Translations under genes and position numbers: made by a program | Shown here: piece by piece, positions 45,244-52,958 of the stretch | Layout of the letters: the number at the start of each line of letters is the position of its first letter | Position numbering within the stretch: the first letter of the stretch is position 1 | Assembly: GCF_015686655.1 (NCBI RefSeq) | Contig: NZ_JADPMP010000003.1 | Coordinates: 186,001-250,000, forward strand | Length of the DNA: 64,000 bases | From: Pontibacter sp. FD36 | GTDB lineage: Bacteria; Bacteroidota; Bacteroidia; Cytophagales; Hymenobacteraceae | Direction of reading: 5' to 3' | The notes under the pieces: generated by a model | Told to the model about the DNA's origin: nothing | The model's database searches: none | The model's input: the letters and a program-made list of their open reading frames with translations, nothing else

Positions 45244-45283
45244 ATAATTTGTTCAAAGGGCTTTTGAACGTGTGAAAAAATAT

Positions 45284-45311
45284 AAAAGAGAAGCTTTCAG
45301 GCTTCTCTTTT
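45284..45311. terminator. Bidirectional terminator between SDR and SH3-protein genes
   Basis: AAAAGAGAAGC and GCTTCTCTTTT form an 11-bp stem with a 6-nt loop. A second small hairpin (GTTCAAAG/CTTTTGAAC) lies just upstream at 45251-45269. Confidence 0.85.
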
Positions 45312-45379
45312 CATTGATGTTTGACACAAAGCTACCTTATTTAAAGGGCATTTTCCTTTAGCCAACTTTAGCCAAAAAA

Positions 45380-46117
45380 CTACGGCAGTTCCAGCAGATT
45401 GTGCTTGCGCACATAAGCTTTTTCGCCTTTCCAACGGATCTCGTACCAGATGTCTTGCTCCCCTGTAATAGGTACCTTGTGTCCCTGCGAAACAGTAGCC
45501 AGCCAGGTAGCACCTGCTGAGGGTGCCGACATGATGGCCACCTGATCGTTGCGGATGATGCCTTCGTCACCTAGGTCAAGAAAATTGATGTAGTAAAGGA
45601 TGAAGAGCAGGTATACCACAAAGCCTACTTTGAATGTCTGGCTGAAGCGGTGCCCTTTGCGCCAGCTCACAAACATCACCGTCACGGTCACCACAGCCAC
45701 GAGCAACAGCAGCTCCAGAATGCGCATGTAGTGCTTGCTAAACTGGGTTTTGAAGAACTGCAGGTCGTTGTACTCGTAGCCGCTCAGGCGATGTGTTTGG
45801 CCAAGCTCTTCCATCTTTTTGAGGACTGATCGACTGGGCTGCTTCTTGTAGAAGAGATGCAGGTAGTACATGGCTCCGGTATAGTCACGCACACTTTCCT
45901 TGATGTAGGCCATCTTGAGGAGCATCTGCGGCGTGTATACCTGCTGGTGCTGCAGCAACGAATCGTAGAGCGTGAAAGCCTCGGTGTACTGCAGGCTGTT
46001 AAAGAGAGAATCAGCTTGGGATAGGGCTTTATTATCTGTCTGACTATAAACTGGTTCGGTGTTTAGCGCCAAAAAAAGGAGCAAAAAACCAGAGATTTTG
46101 AACCAAAGATTTTGCAT
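45380..46117 (-). CDS. BatE-like TPR/SH3-domain membrane protein
   Basis: A 245-aa envelope protein. Signal peptide (residues 1-25, ending VYSQ), then a TPR-like helical repeat region (about 28-105: ALSQADSLFNSLQYTEAFTLYDSLLQHQQVY). Two membrane segments follow (about 130-150 and 163-180), and an SH3b-like domain ends the chain (AIMSAPSAGATWLATVSQGHKVPITGEQDIWYEIRWKGEKAYVRKHNLLELP). This plan resembles the BatE proteins of Bacteroidota aerotolerance operons, but no other bat gene is near. The promoter probably lies in the same region as the tRNA promoter on the other strand. Confidence 0.82.
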   Translation of the reverse strand: MQNLWFKISGFLLLFLALNTEPVYSQTDNKALSQADSLFNSLQYTEAFTLYDSLLQHQQVYTPQMLLKMAYIKESVRDYTGAMYYLHLFYKKQPSRSVLKKMEELGQTHRLSGYEYNDLQFFKTQFSKHYMRILELLLLVAVVTVTVMFVSWRKGHRFSQTFKVGFVVYLLFILYYINFLDLGDEGIIRNDQVAIMSAPSAGATWLATVSQGHKVPITGEQDIWYEIRWKGEKAYVRKHNLLELP

Positions 46118-46141
46118 TTAAACAGATAGATATTACTTTTG
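46111..46141 (+). promoter_or_regulatory. Bacteroidota-type promoter of tRNA-Lys copy 1
   Basis: TTTG (46111-46114), 19 bp, then TACTTTTG (46134-46141), matching the TTTG / TAnnTTTG consensus. The first tRNA-Lys starts 47 bp further on. The same arrangement precedes copy 3. Confidence 0.8.
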
Positions 46142-46187
46142 CAACGCAATTAAGGGAATCGCCCTTGAGAATGCAAGTTAGTAAAAA

Positions 46188-46260
46188 GATTCTGTAGCTC
46201 AGCTGGTAGAGCAATACACTTTTAATGTATGGGTCCTGGGTTCGAATCCCAGCGGGATCA
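46188..46260 (+). tRNA. tRNA-Lys (anticodon TTT), copy 1
   Basis: A 73-nt cloverleaf: acceptor GATTCTG/CGGGATC, D arm GCTC/GAGC, anticodon stem ATACA/TGTAT with loop CTTTTAA (TTT), T arm CTGGG/CCCAG with TTCGAAT. No CCA is encoded. It is identical to the copies at 46318 and 47354. Confidence 0.97.
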
Positions 46261-46262
46261 CA

Positions 46263-46299
46263 AAAAGTACCTCCTTTCTATAGGTAAGGAGGTGCTTTT
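46263..46299 (+). terminator. Hairpin between tRNA-Lys copies 1 and 2
   Basis: A 14-bp stem (AAAAG..CCTCCTT with AAGGAGG..CTTTT) of terminator type. Copies 1 and 2 may thus be separately ended, or partly read through, since no second promoter of the TAnnTTTG type is evident before copy 2. Confidence 0.75.
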
Positions 46300-46317
46300 C
46301 TTCACTAACTTATTACC

Positions 46318-46390
46318 GATTCTGTAGCTCAGCTGGTAGAGCAATACACTTTTAATGTATGGGTCCTGGGTTCGAATCCCAGCGGGATCA
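46318..46390 (+). tRNA. tRNA-Lys (anticodon TTT), copy 2
   Basis: Identical in all 73 positions to copy 1, which starts 130 bp upstream. The anticodon loop is CTTTTAA. The upstream flank (TTATTACC) has no TAnnTTTG box, so it is likely transcribed with copy 1. Terminator at 46398. Confidence 0.97.
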
Positions 46391-46397
46391 CTTCAAG

Positions 46398-46428
46398 AAA
46401 GCCTCAAACCTATGTTTGGGGCTTTTTT
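46398..46428 (+). terminator. Terminator after tRNA-Lys copy 2
   Basis: AAAGCCTCAAAC (46398-46409) pairs with GTTTGGGGCTTT (46414-46425) through one T-G wobble, followed by TTT. Confidence 0.85.
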
Positions 46429-46503
46429 ATTTCCCCTGTTGCCAATTCCAAACCCTTTGGGCTGTTTCGAGTTTAAATGCCATAGCTTACCTAAAGTCTA
46501 TCA

Positions 46504-47118
46504 ATGGAAAACTTTGTCAAGATTCAGGTGCCGGTAACTATTTCTTACCCTGCTTTGGAAAGCGTACTCCAAAAGCAACTGGTGGGCGAATACATACCGA
46601 AGCCTTCCGAAGATACGGATTCAAACCCCTACGCACAGATTCTGGACGTTGGCCTGGCAGGCAGCAGTGCAGGCGCCGGCGACATCATCCTCAAGGTCAG
46701 GATACGGATTTTAAGGACCATACTCAAGCGCGATAATGTGGACTTGTACGTGCAGGCTACGCCAAGCTACGACAATGCGACGCAGCAGGTATACATTCGC
46801 AGGTTCAACATGCAGGCCCAAACCTCCAGCCGTTTTTATAATTCTTCGCTCGAAGTGCTGGTCAATAAAGTGGCCTATAACCAAATCATTCAGAAGGCAA
46901 GAGTAAACCTGTCTGAAATCATCACAGGAGAACTGATTAAGGCTAACGGGATGCTGGAAGCAGGTATGGAGTTGAAAGGGTTAAAGCTCACGGGCGCTGT
47001 AGAAGAAGTGCGTGTGCAGGACATCATGCCAAAATCGAACCGGTTGTTCCTGAACTTGGAGGTGCAGGCAAAAGTGGAAGTAGATGTGTTTGACCTAAGC
47101 GAATTGCTGCCCGCCTAA
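46504..47118 (+). CDS. DUF4403-like protein, short form
   Basis: A 204-aa protein without signal peptide. It starts MENFVKIQVPVTISYPALESVLQKQL and continues in the DUF4403 style of alternating strands, a helix (NKVAYNQIIQKARVNLSEIITGELI) and a C-terminal GLKLTGAVEEVRVQD segment. Typical DUF4403 proteins are exported and roughly twice this length, so this is either a single-module member or a shortened one. It is the only protein gene between two identical tRNA-Lys genes. Unknown function. Confidence 0.75.
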   Translation: MENFVKIQVPVTISYPALESVLQKQLVGEYIPKPSEDTDSNPYAQILDVGLAGSSAGAGDIILKVRIRILRTILKRDNVDLYVQATPSYDNATQQVYIRRFNMQAQTSSRFYNSSLEVLVNKVAYNQIIQKARVNLSEIITGELIKANGMLEAGMELKGLKLTGAVEEVRVQDIMPKSNRLFLNLEVQAKVEVDVFDLSELLPA

Positions 47119-47293
47119 CCGGAGCCAAACTATCCAGGAAGAGATGAATACAGGTATAGCAGCTATATTTTTTTCATCTTAAAAGAATTTTTTCTTGTTC
47201 TGTTAAAGGGTTGATGCTTAGGAAGATTAAACCAAAATGGTGTCGGTTCGTTCTATACAGATACCTTTGGAAGCGCGAATAGTATAAGTGGGT

Positions 47294-47324
47294 TTTGGCA
47301 ATTAAGGAAAAAGCCCTACTTTTG
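47294..47324 (+). promoter_or_regulatory. Bacteroidota-type promoter of tRNA-Lys copy 3
   Basis: TTTG (47294-47297), 19 bp, TACTTTTG (47317-47324). Same spacing and same -7 box as for copy 1; the tRNA begins 30 bp later. Confidence 0.8.
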
Positions 47325-47353
47325 CACTCCCAACACGGGGAAACACGAGTACT

Positions 47354-47426
47354 GATTCTGTAGCTCAGCTGGTAGAGCAATACACTTTTAATGTATGGGT
47401 CCTGGGTTCGAATCCCAGCGGGATCA
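47354..47426 (+). tRNA. tRNA-Lys (anticodon TTT), copy 3
   Basis: Identical over 73 nt to the copies at 46188 and 46318. It has its own promoter and terminator. Confidence 0.97.
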
Positions 47427-47434
47427 CTGAAAAG

Positions 47435-47469
47435 AAAGAGGCTGTTTACGCAAGTAAGCAGCCTCTTTT
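47435..47469 (+). terminator. Terminator after tRNA-Lys copy 3
   Basis: AAAGAGGCTG (47435-47444) pairs with CAGCCTCTTT (47459-47468) and is followed by TTTGCTTTT. Confidence 0.85.
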
Positions 47470-47581
47470 GCTTTTAGCTCTCTCTTCATTTTTGTCTCAA
47501 GGTTAGTCGCGTTCAGCATACCTTCCGCACAAGTATAGTCGATCACCAACACAGTGACATAAACTTACCCCCAACAAACAA

Positions 47582-47616
47582 AAAGCCCCCGGCTACTATG
47601 CGTAGTCAGGGGCTTT
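47582..47616 (-). terminator. Terminator of the ABC exporter unit
   Basis: GCCCC...GGCTAC with GTAG...GGGGC form a long stem with mismatches. Read on the minus strand it ends in GGGGGCTTTTTG, giving the T-run for the permease transcript. Confidence 0.8.
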
Positions 47617-47637
47617 CAGGTATAGGCTATAAGCGTT

Positions 47638-48996
47638 TTACTCAGTTTTATAAAGCGTCTCAAACAGCTTGTATTTAAACTGCTTGTACTCCTGCAGCAC
47701 TGCGACCATGGCGAACAAGGTCAGAGCAATCACAACAGGGTACACCATGTACAGCATCGGGTGCAGGAGCGGCAAAAACAGCAGACCTAACAGTAACATG
47801 GACAAGAAACTGTAGAGGTAAGAGGTCTTGGCACTGAAACTCAGAATACCGCCTTTTACCATCTTAGGACTGGTGAACGAAGCTATGATTCCGATTGGCG
47901 TCAGGACCATTACGGCAGCAGCATACATCAGCAAAATAAAAGTTGCCTGTTCGTGGTTGAAGAAGGCCACATATAGCACCACAAGGGCCGCATCTATCAG
48001 AATAGGCATGCGCAAGGGCAATAGGCTGGCCTTTAGGAATTCCTTGTAGCTTCCTGTAGCACGCTCCGTCGTTAGCCACAGGTTTTTATAAAAGCCCCAC
48101 ACGTTGTTGAACACATAGGTATAGATCACAAGCGGACCCACAAAAAACCAGAGTGTTGCGTTCTTGTCCAGCATATGGATACCCTTGGCTGTGTACACCG
48201 TCGCGTCGATGCCGAGCATGAGCACTTTAAAGCCCAAGCCAAACATGAGCAGTTGTTTCGCCATTTTGTGGTTCTTGAACAGGCGCCAGCCCAGGCTGCG
48301 CCGGGCATTGTGGCTGTAGTTCACGGTGCGGCGCTTTGGTTCGAAGGCCGCCTGCTCGAGCAGGTAGTTGGCTATCAGAAACGAAGTCAGCGACGCCAGG
48401 TGTACCACCAGCATCATTACCGAATTCACAGGCTCAAACATAGGCGCACGCGCCTCCAAAGCTATAAATGCACCTGCCATGATCACAGCACCCCAAAATG
48501 CACTGCTGCGCCAGTTGATGCGACGCTCAATAAACACCTGCAGCGATCGCCTTGTAATATGCGCTGTCAGGAACACCAGGAAACTCTGCGCCAGATACAG
48601 CACGGTATAGTCAGATGACATCATGAAGAGCAGAAGCAGGAAATTGAGCAGCACGAAGTAAAACGGCGATACCAGCTCCACTACCAGCTCCGTCCAGAAG
48701 CGCTTGAGCGGTTTAACAGGGTAAATGCGGTTAATGAAATCTGCTTTGGGGATGTAGGCCGGAAAAAAGCCACGCAGTATCGTGAAGGCCAGCAGCAGCA
48801 GGTTTGTATAGCCTAGCATCTGGCTGACATCCATATTCAGTCCGCCATCACGGGCCTGCTGAAGCAGATACGTAAACAGCCAGGCATAAAAAGCCGACAG
48901 CACAATGCCGAGCGCAAGCAGGAGCACCCGCTGCATCTTCTTGTGCCGGAAATAGCTATTTAGTCTTGCCTTGCAGGAATATAAAATCAGATCCAT
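47638..48996 (-). CDS. ABC exporter permease, DUF5687-like
   Basis: Large membrane protein of 452 aa with about twelve hydrophobic segments. The opening MDLILYSCKARLNSYFRHKKMQRVLLLALGIVLSAFYAWLF and the central YPVKPLKRFWTELVVELVSPFYFVLLNFLLL match the Bacteroidota DUF5687-type exporter permeases I recall. Its partner is the ATPase gene 82 bp upstream on the same strand. Substrate unknown. Confidence 0.75.
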   Translation of the reverse strand: MDLILYSCKARLNSYFRHKKMQRVLLLALGIVLSAFYAWLFTYLLQQARDGGLNMDVSQMLGYTNLLLLAFTILRGFFPAYIPKADFINRIYPVKPLKRFWTELVVELVSPFYFVLLNFLLLLFMMSSDYTVLYLAQSFLVFLTAHITRRSLQVFIERRINWRSSAFWGAVIMAGAFIALEARAPMFEPVNSVMMLVVHLASLTSFLIANYLLEQAAFEPKRRTVNYSHNARRSLGWRLFKNHKMAKQLLMFGLGFKVLMLGIDATVYTAKGIHMLDKNATLWFFVGPLVIYTYVFNNVWGFYKNLWLTTERATGSYKEFLKASLLPLRMPILIDAALVVLYVAFFNHEQATFILLMYAAAVMVLTPIGIIASFTSPKMVKGGILSFSAKTSYLYSFLSMLLLGLLFLPLLHPMLYMVYPVVIALTLFAMVAVLQEYKQFKYKLFETLYKTE

Positions 48997-49078
48997 GTAA
49001 TAGAGTTTAGGAGTTGGAGAGTCAGGGAATTTAGGAGTGCTCTACAATCTCAAACTCCTAAACTCTAAAACGCTCTAA

Positions 49079-49840
49079 CTAATTCAACATCCAGTCGATG
49101 TCGGCGTCGGTGGTAGTGTGGTGTGGCTGCAGGAGCTGGAACAGGGCCTGGTCGATCAGGGCTTCGCCGTTCATGGTAAACTCCTGTACCGAGCCGTTGT
49201 ACATCAGCTGGCCGTCGTTTAGCACCCCGATGTGAGTGGCAACACGCTCCACATAGTTCAGGTCATGCGACGAGATAAGCACTACCCGGTTTGGCGTGCT
49301 GTAGTTGCGGATCAGCTTCACTAGCAACTGTGCTGCGATTGGGTCGAGGCCTGTGAAGGGCTCGTCCAGGATGAGCACGCGCGGTTTATGCAGGATGGCA
49401 GCCACAATACCTACTTTCTTTTTCATACCGGTAGAGTAGCCAGCAATGTTTTTGTGCAGCGACTCACGCTCCGAGAAAAAGTAATTGGTCAGGCTGTTGA
49501 TACGCTGCTGCGCCTCTTCTTCAGGCAATTTGTAAAGCTTTGCTATAAAGTTGAGATACTCCAGACCAGTGAATTCTTCGATCAGGGGGTTGTCTTCGCA
49601 CAAAGCGCCAAGGTCCTGCTTCACTTCCAGTGCATTGCTCAGGTAGTCCTTGCCATAAAGCGATATAGTGCCATCGTCAGGTTTAATGAGGTCGAGAATA
49701 CTGTTGAGGAAAGTGCTTTTGCCGACGCCGTTTTTGCCAAGCAGGCAATAGCACTGGCCTTGTTCTACTGTCAGGTCAAGCGACTGCAACACATATTTGT
49801 TGCCATACGCTTTCGATAGTCCTTTTATCTCGATGCTCAT
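49079..49840 (-). CDS. ABC transporter ATP-binding protein
   Basis: ATPase of 253 aa. Walker A GKNGVGKST, Q loop CEDNPLIEEFTGLEYLNF, signature AGYSTGMKKKVGIVAAIL (diverged S-T-G-M-K), Walker B VLILDEPFTGLDPIA and the switch His in LISSHDLNYV. Strong similarity in style to lantibiotic or CcmA-like exporters. It precedes the permease gene on the same strand, and the two form a unit. Confidence 0.92.
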   Translation of the reverse strand: MSIEIKGLSKAYGNKYVLQSLDLTVEQGQCYCLLGKNGVGKSTFLNSILDLIKPDDGTISLYGKDYLSNALEVKQDLGALCEDNPLIEEFTGLEYLNFIAKLYKLPEEEAQQRINSLTNYFFSERESLHKNIAGYSTGMKKKVGIVAAILHKPRVLILDEPFTGLDPIAAQLLVKLIRNYSTPNRVVLISSHDLNYVERVATHIGVLNDGQLMYNGSVQEFTMNGEALIDQALFQLLQPHHTTTDADIDWMLN

Positions 49841-50209
49841 ATTCTTCCCCTGGCTAAATATAGTAATATAACTATTTTCTATAGAAGTATAAATTTAGTT
49901 ATACCCCCGAAATAGTCCAAACTTTATGTGCGAAACTTAAGCTAAATGCCATCGGCATCCCTAAAATCTTATTCGTTTCTGTGCTAAAGCAACATTGGTA
50001 GCTATGCATAAGGTTTCGGCGTTTCTCAAATGTTTTGCGTTTTTTTGATAGCAGTCGCGCAAGCCTTTAAGTGCCAAAACTTTGCCATAATTATATAGCA
50101 CCAACAGGAAAACACTATTTATGTTTTTTAGACAGATCTAAAATTAATTGTAAGTAAATCTAAACTTTTATTTAAGTTTGTCTCGTAATAAAGATGACAA
50201 GCTTTGATA
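49841..50209. other. AT-rich intergenic region between divergent ABC and TonB-receptor genes
   Basis: A 369-bp divergent intergenic region holding promoters for both directions and the inverted repeat at 50126-50143. A TCTAAA half-site is at 50159-50164. No coding frame is seen. Confidence 0.6.
50126..50143. promoter_or_regulatory. TTTTAGA-N4-TCTAAAA inverted repeat (metal-type operator)
   Basis: Perfect 7-bp arms with a CAGA spacer, about 65 bp upstream of the TonB receptor. It matches the operator copies before the receptor at 3555. Probably the binding site of a Fur/DtxR-like repressor; the regulator is inferred. Confidence 0.6.
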
Positions 50210-52474
50210 ATGAAAATGAAGTACCTATACCTGATTTATGTGTTTTTGACAATTCCCTATCTGGTCAGTGCGCAAACCGGAAAAATCAGAGGACTGGCAC
50301 TTGCGGGAGACAAACCTGCTGCTTACGCCAGTATAGGCCTGGCTGGGAGCAGCATCGGCACGACTGCCAATGAACATGGGAACTTTGAGATAGATCAAGT
50401 GCCGGCAGGTACATATAAACTTAATGTTTCTGCTATTGGATACAGGGCGCAGGAGCAGTCAGTGACTGTAAGGGCAGGCGAAGTGAGCACAGTAAAACTA
50501 ACTTTACAGCCTCAGGATGCCCGTTTAAGCGAAGTGGTGGTGTCAGGTACCATGCGTGAGACATACCTGCTGGAGTCGCCTGTGCCGGTTGAGGTCTATA
50601 CTCCCAAATATTTTCAGAAGAACCCGACACCGGCTATTTTCGAAGCACTTGAGATGGTGAATGGGGTACAGCCGCAGATCAACTGCAGCGTATGCGGTAC
50701 CGGCGACATCCACATCAACGGTATGGAGGGCGCTTATACTATGGTGCTGATCGATGGTATGCCGATCGTGAGTGCCCTGTCTACGGTTTATGGGTTGAGT
50801 GGCATCCCGAATAGTTTAATCGAACGGGTAGAGGTGGTGAAAGGACCGGCCTCCACCTTGTACGGCTCTGAAGCGGTGGCGGGGCTCATCAACATTATCA
50901 CCAAAAGCCCTGCAACGGCTCCACGTCTCTCCGCTGACCTGTTCTATACCTCTCATCGGGAACTGAACGCTGACATTGGGTATAGCAAGCGCTGGAACCG
51001 GGCATCGACTATGCTAAGCACAAACTATTTCCGGTTTGCCGACCGACGAGACGTGAACCACGACAATTTTACGGATATTCCGCTGCAGCATCGCTTTTCC
51101 GTATTTAATAAGTGGAGCCTGAACCGACCGGAAAACCGAGTGGCCAACCTGGCAGCCCGTTACTACTATGAAGATCGCTTTGGTGGGGAAATGCAGTGGC
51201 AACCCGCAAACAGGGGCGGCGACCAGGTATACGGAGAGTCGATTTACACAAGTCGCTATGAAGTGCTGGGAAGCTACCAACTGCCTTTGCCTGAAAATCT
51301 GTTGTTCAGCTTCTCATACAATGATCATCAGCAGAATGCGGCTTACGGTGAAACCGTTTACAAAGGACATCAGCGGGTGGGCTTCGGGCAACTGGTTTGG
51401 GATCGTGATCTGGGAGCCAGACAGAAGCTGTTGCTGGGAACCGCTTACCGCTATACCTGGTATGATGACAACACTCCTGCCACTGAGTCGGGAGAGGGAG
51501 AGTCTGCCCGGAACCGGCCAGACCGCATTTCGCTGCCTGGGGTCTTTGCACAGCACGAGTTCAAAGCCTCTGATAAGTTCACCGTGCTCTCTGGCTTGCG
51601 CTACGATTACCATTCGGCACATGGTGGTATCCTTTCTCCGCGGCTAAGCATGCGCTGGGCTCCAAACGAAGATAATACCTTCCGCTTGAGTATGGGCAAT
51701 GGCTATCGTGTGGTTAACCTGTTCACCGAAGATCACGCCGCCCTCACTGGTGCCCGTGAAGTTGTTATCCGGAATGAACTGAAGCCTGAGCAGTCCTATA
51801 ACGTCAACCTGAATTACCAGCGCTACATTCCGCTTGGCAGTGGCTTTCTGAATCTGGAGGGAGCGGCCTTCTATACCTATTTCACGAACAAGATCATCGC
51901 TGATTTCCTGACCAACAATACGCAGATCATTTACGACAACCTGAGCGGCCATGCCATTTCCAAAGGTATAGCATTGAATACGGAGCTGGCCTTTACCTTT
52001 CCGCTGCGTCTGCACACCGGTGTTACGCTGATGGATGTATACCAGGTGCAGGATAGTGGTGAGGGGCAGAAAGAGCGCATTCCACAGTTGCACGCACCCC
52101 GGTTCTCGGGCACCTTCACTGCATCGTACCAGTTCAGGCAACTTGGTGTCACGCTGGACTACACAGGCAGTGTCAAAGGCCCGATGTACCTGCCGGTTCA
52201 GGAGAATGACTTCAGACCGGAAAAGTCACCTTTGTTTAGTCTGCAAAACCTGCAAGTCACCAAAGCGATGAGAGAGGGGCTGGAACTTTATGGAGGCGTT
52301 AAAAACCTGCTGAACTTCATGCCCAGGCACCCGCTCATGCGCCCCTTCGACCCATTTGACAGGCAGGTAGAGGTAGATAACCCGTATGGGTATAGCTTTG
52401 ACACGGAGTATAACTATGCGCCTATGCAGGGGAGGCGGTTTTTCCTGGGCGTTCGCTATACTTTGCCGCAGTGA
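50210..52474 (+). CDS. TonB-dependent outer-membrane receptor
   Basis: Outer-membrane transporter of 754 aa. Signal peptide ends YLVSAQ. A carboxypeptidase-regulatory-like domain (about 25-110) is followed by the plug, which carries NCSVCGTGDIHINGMEGAY, LIDGMPIVSALSTVYGLSGIP and VEVVKGPASTLYGSEAVAGLINII. The Cys pair and GDIHING motif mark a distinct Bacteroidota plug subgroup whose ligand I cannot name with certainty. The barrel ends FFLGVRYTLPQ. I use the ATG at 50210; an upstream TTG is possible. The operator upstream suggests iron-dependent control. Confidence 0.92.
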   Translation: MKMKYLYLIYVFLTIPYLVSAQTGKIRGLALAGDKPAAYASIGLAGSSIGTTANEHGNFEIDQVPAGTYKLNVSAIGYRAQEQSVTVRAGEVSTVKLTLQPQDARLSEVVVSGTMRETYLLESPVPVEVYTPKYFQKNPTPAIFEALEMVNGVQPQINCSVCGTGDIHINGMEGAYTMVLIDGMPIVSALSTVYGLSGIPNSLIERVEVVKGPASTLYGSEAVAGLINIITKSPATAPRLSADLFYTSHRELNADIGYSKRWNRASTMLSTNYFRFADRRDVNHDNFTDIPLQHRFSVFNKWSLNRPENRVANLAARYYYEDRFGGEMQWQPANRGGDQVYGESIYTSRYEVLGSYQLPLPENLLFSFSYNDHQQNAAYGETVYKGHQRVGFGQLVWDRDLGARQKLLLGTAYRYTWYDDNTPATESGEGESARNRPDRISLPGVFAQHEFKASDKFTVLSGLRYDYHSAHGGILSPRLSMRWAPNEDNTFRLSMGNGYRVVNLFTEDHAALTGAREVVIRNELKPEQSYNVNLNYQRYIPLGSGFLNLEGAAFYTYFTNKIIADFLTNNTQIIYDNLSGHAISKGIALNTELAFTFPLRLHTGVTLMDVYQVQDSGEGQKERIPQLHAPRFSGTFTASYQFRQLGVTLDYTGSVKGPMYLPVQENDFRPEKSPLFSLQNLQVTKAMREGLELYGGVKNLLNFMPRHPLMRPFDPFDRQVEVDNPYGYSFDTEYNYAPMQGRRFFLGVRYTLPQ

Positions 52475-52577
52475 GTTAAGTATTTGACTGTGTGAACAGT
52501 TTGAGTGTAGTTCGTGTTAAGTGACAGGATTTGCAGGAAAATAGCCGCAAAAAATCAGTTTTGAGCATAGATGGCTG

Positions 52578-52608
52578 TTGCAATTCTCAACTCTTCGATA
52601 TACTTTTG
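52578..52608 (+). promoter_or_regulatory. Promoter of tRNA-Leu
   Basis: TTG (52578-52580), 20 bp, TACTTTTG (52601-52608). The tRNA begins 16 bp further on. Confidence 0.75.
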
Positions 52609-52623
52609 CAAACCTAATCAGCT

Positions 52624-52705
52624 GCGCACGTGGTGAAACTGGTAGACACGCCATCTTGAGGGGGTGGTGCCTTCGGGTGTGGGAGTTCGAATCTCCCCGC
52701 GCGCA
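52624..52705 (+). tRNA. tRNA-Leu (anticodon GAG)
   Basis: An 82-nt class II tRNA. Anticodon stem CCATC/GGTGG around loop TTGAGGG gives GAG. A long variable arm (TGCCTTCGGGTG) is present, and the T arm is GGGAG/CTCCC with TTCGAAT. The acceptor pairs GCGCACG with CGCGCGC, with one A-C mismatch. Discriminator A. Confidence 0.92.
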
Positions 52706-52709
52706 CATC

Positions 52710-52743
52710 AAAAGCTCTGTTCTTAACTGAACGGGGCTTTTTT
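52710..52743 (+). terminator. Terminator after tRNA-Leu
   Basis: AAAAGCTCTGTTC pairs with GAACGGGGCTTTT through T-G wobbles, followed by TTTGTTTT. Confidence 0.8.
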
Positions 52744-52958
52744 GTTTTACAGGCTGTACTGACTGTCTTCTGACTTATCTCAGTGACCTATTCGGTGACC
52801 TAGAAGTTTTAGGCGGTCTGGGTCACTCAATTGCTTGTAAGTAATTGATCAAGATGCTTTTGTAATGATATGTGTTCCATAGGAATGCTTTTGTGAGGTG
52901 CGATGAATCAAGATTAGTAGAGACTAGTAGTGTCTTTTCTAATCCAGCGGTTCCATTC

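Noticed and set aside
46188..46390. Tandem tRNA copies as a possible integration site with flanking repeats
   Set aside because: No integrase or mobility gene is near and the flanks are ordinary; the repeats are simply the tRNA bodies.
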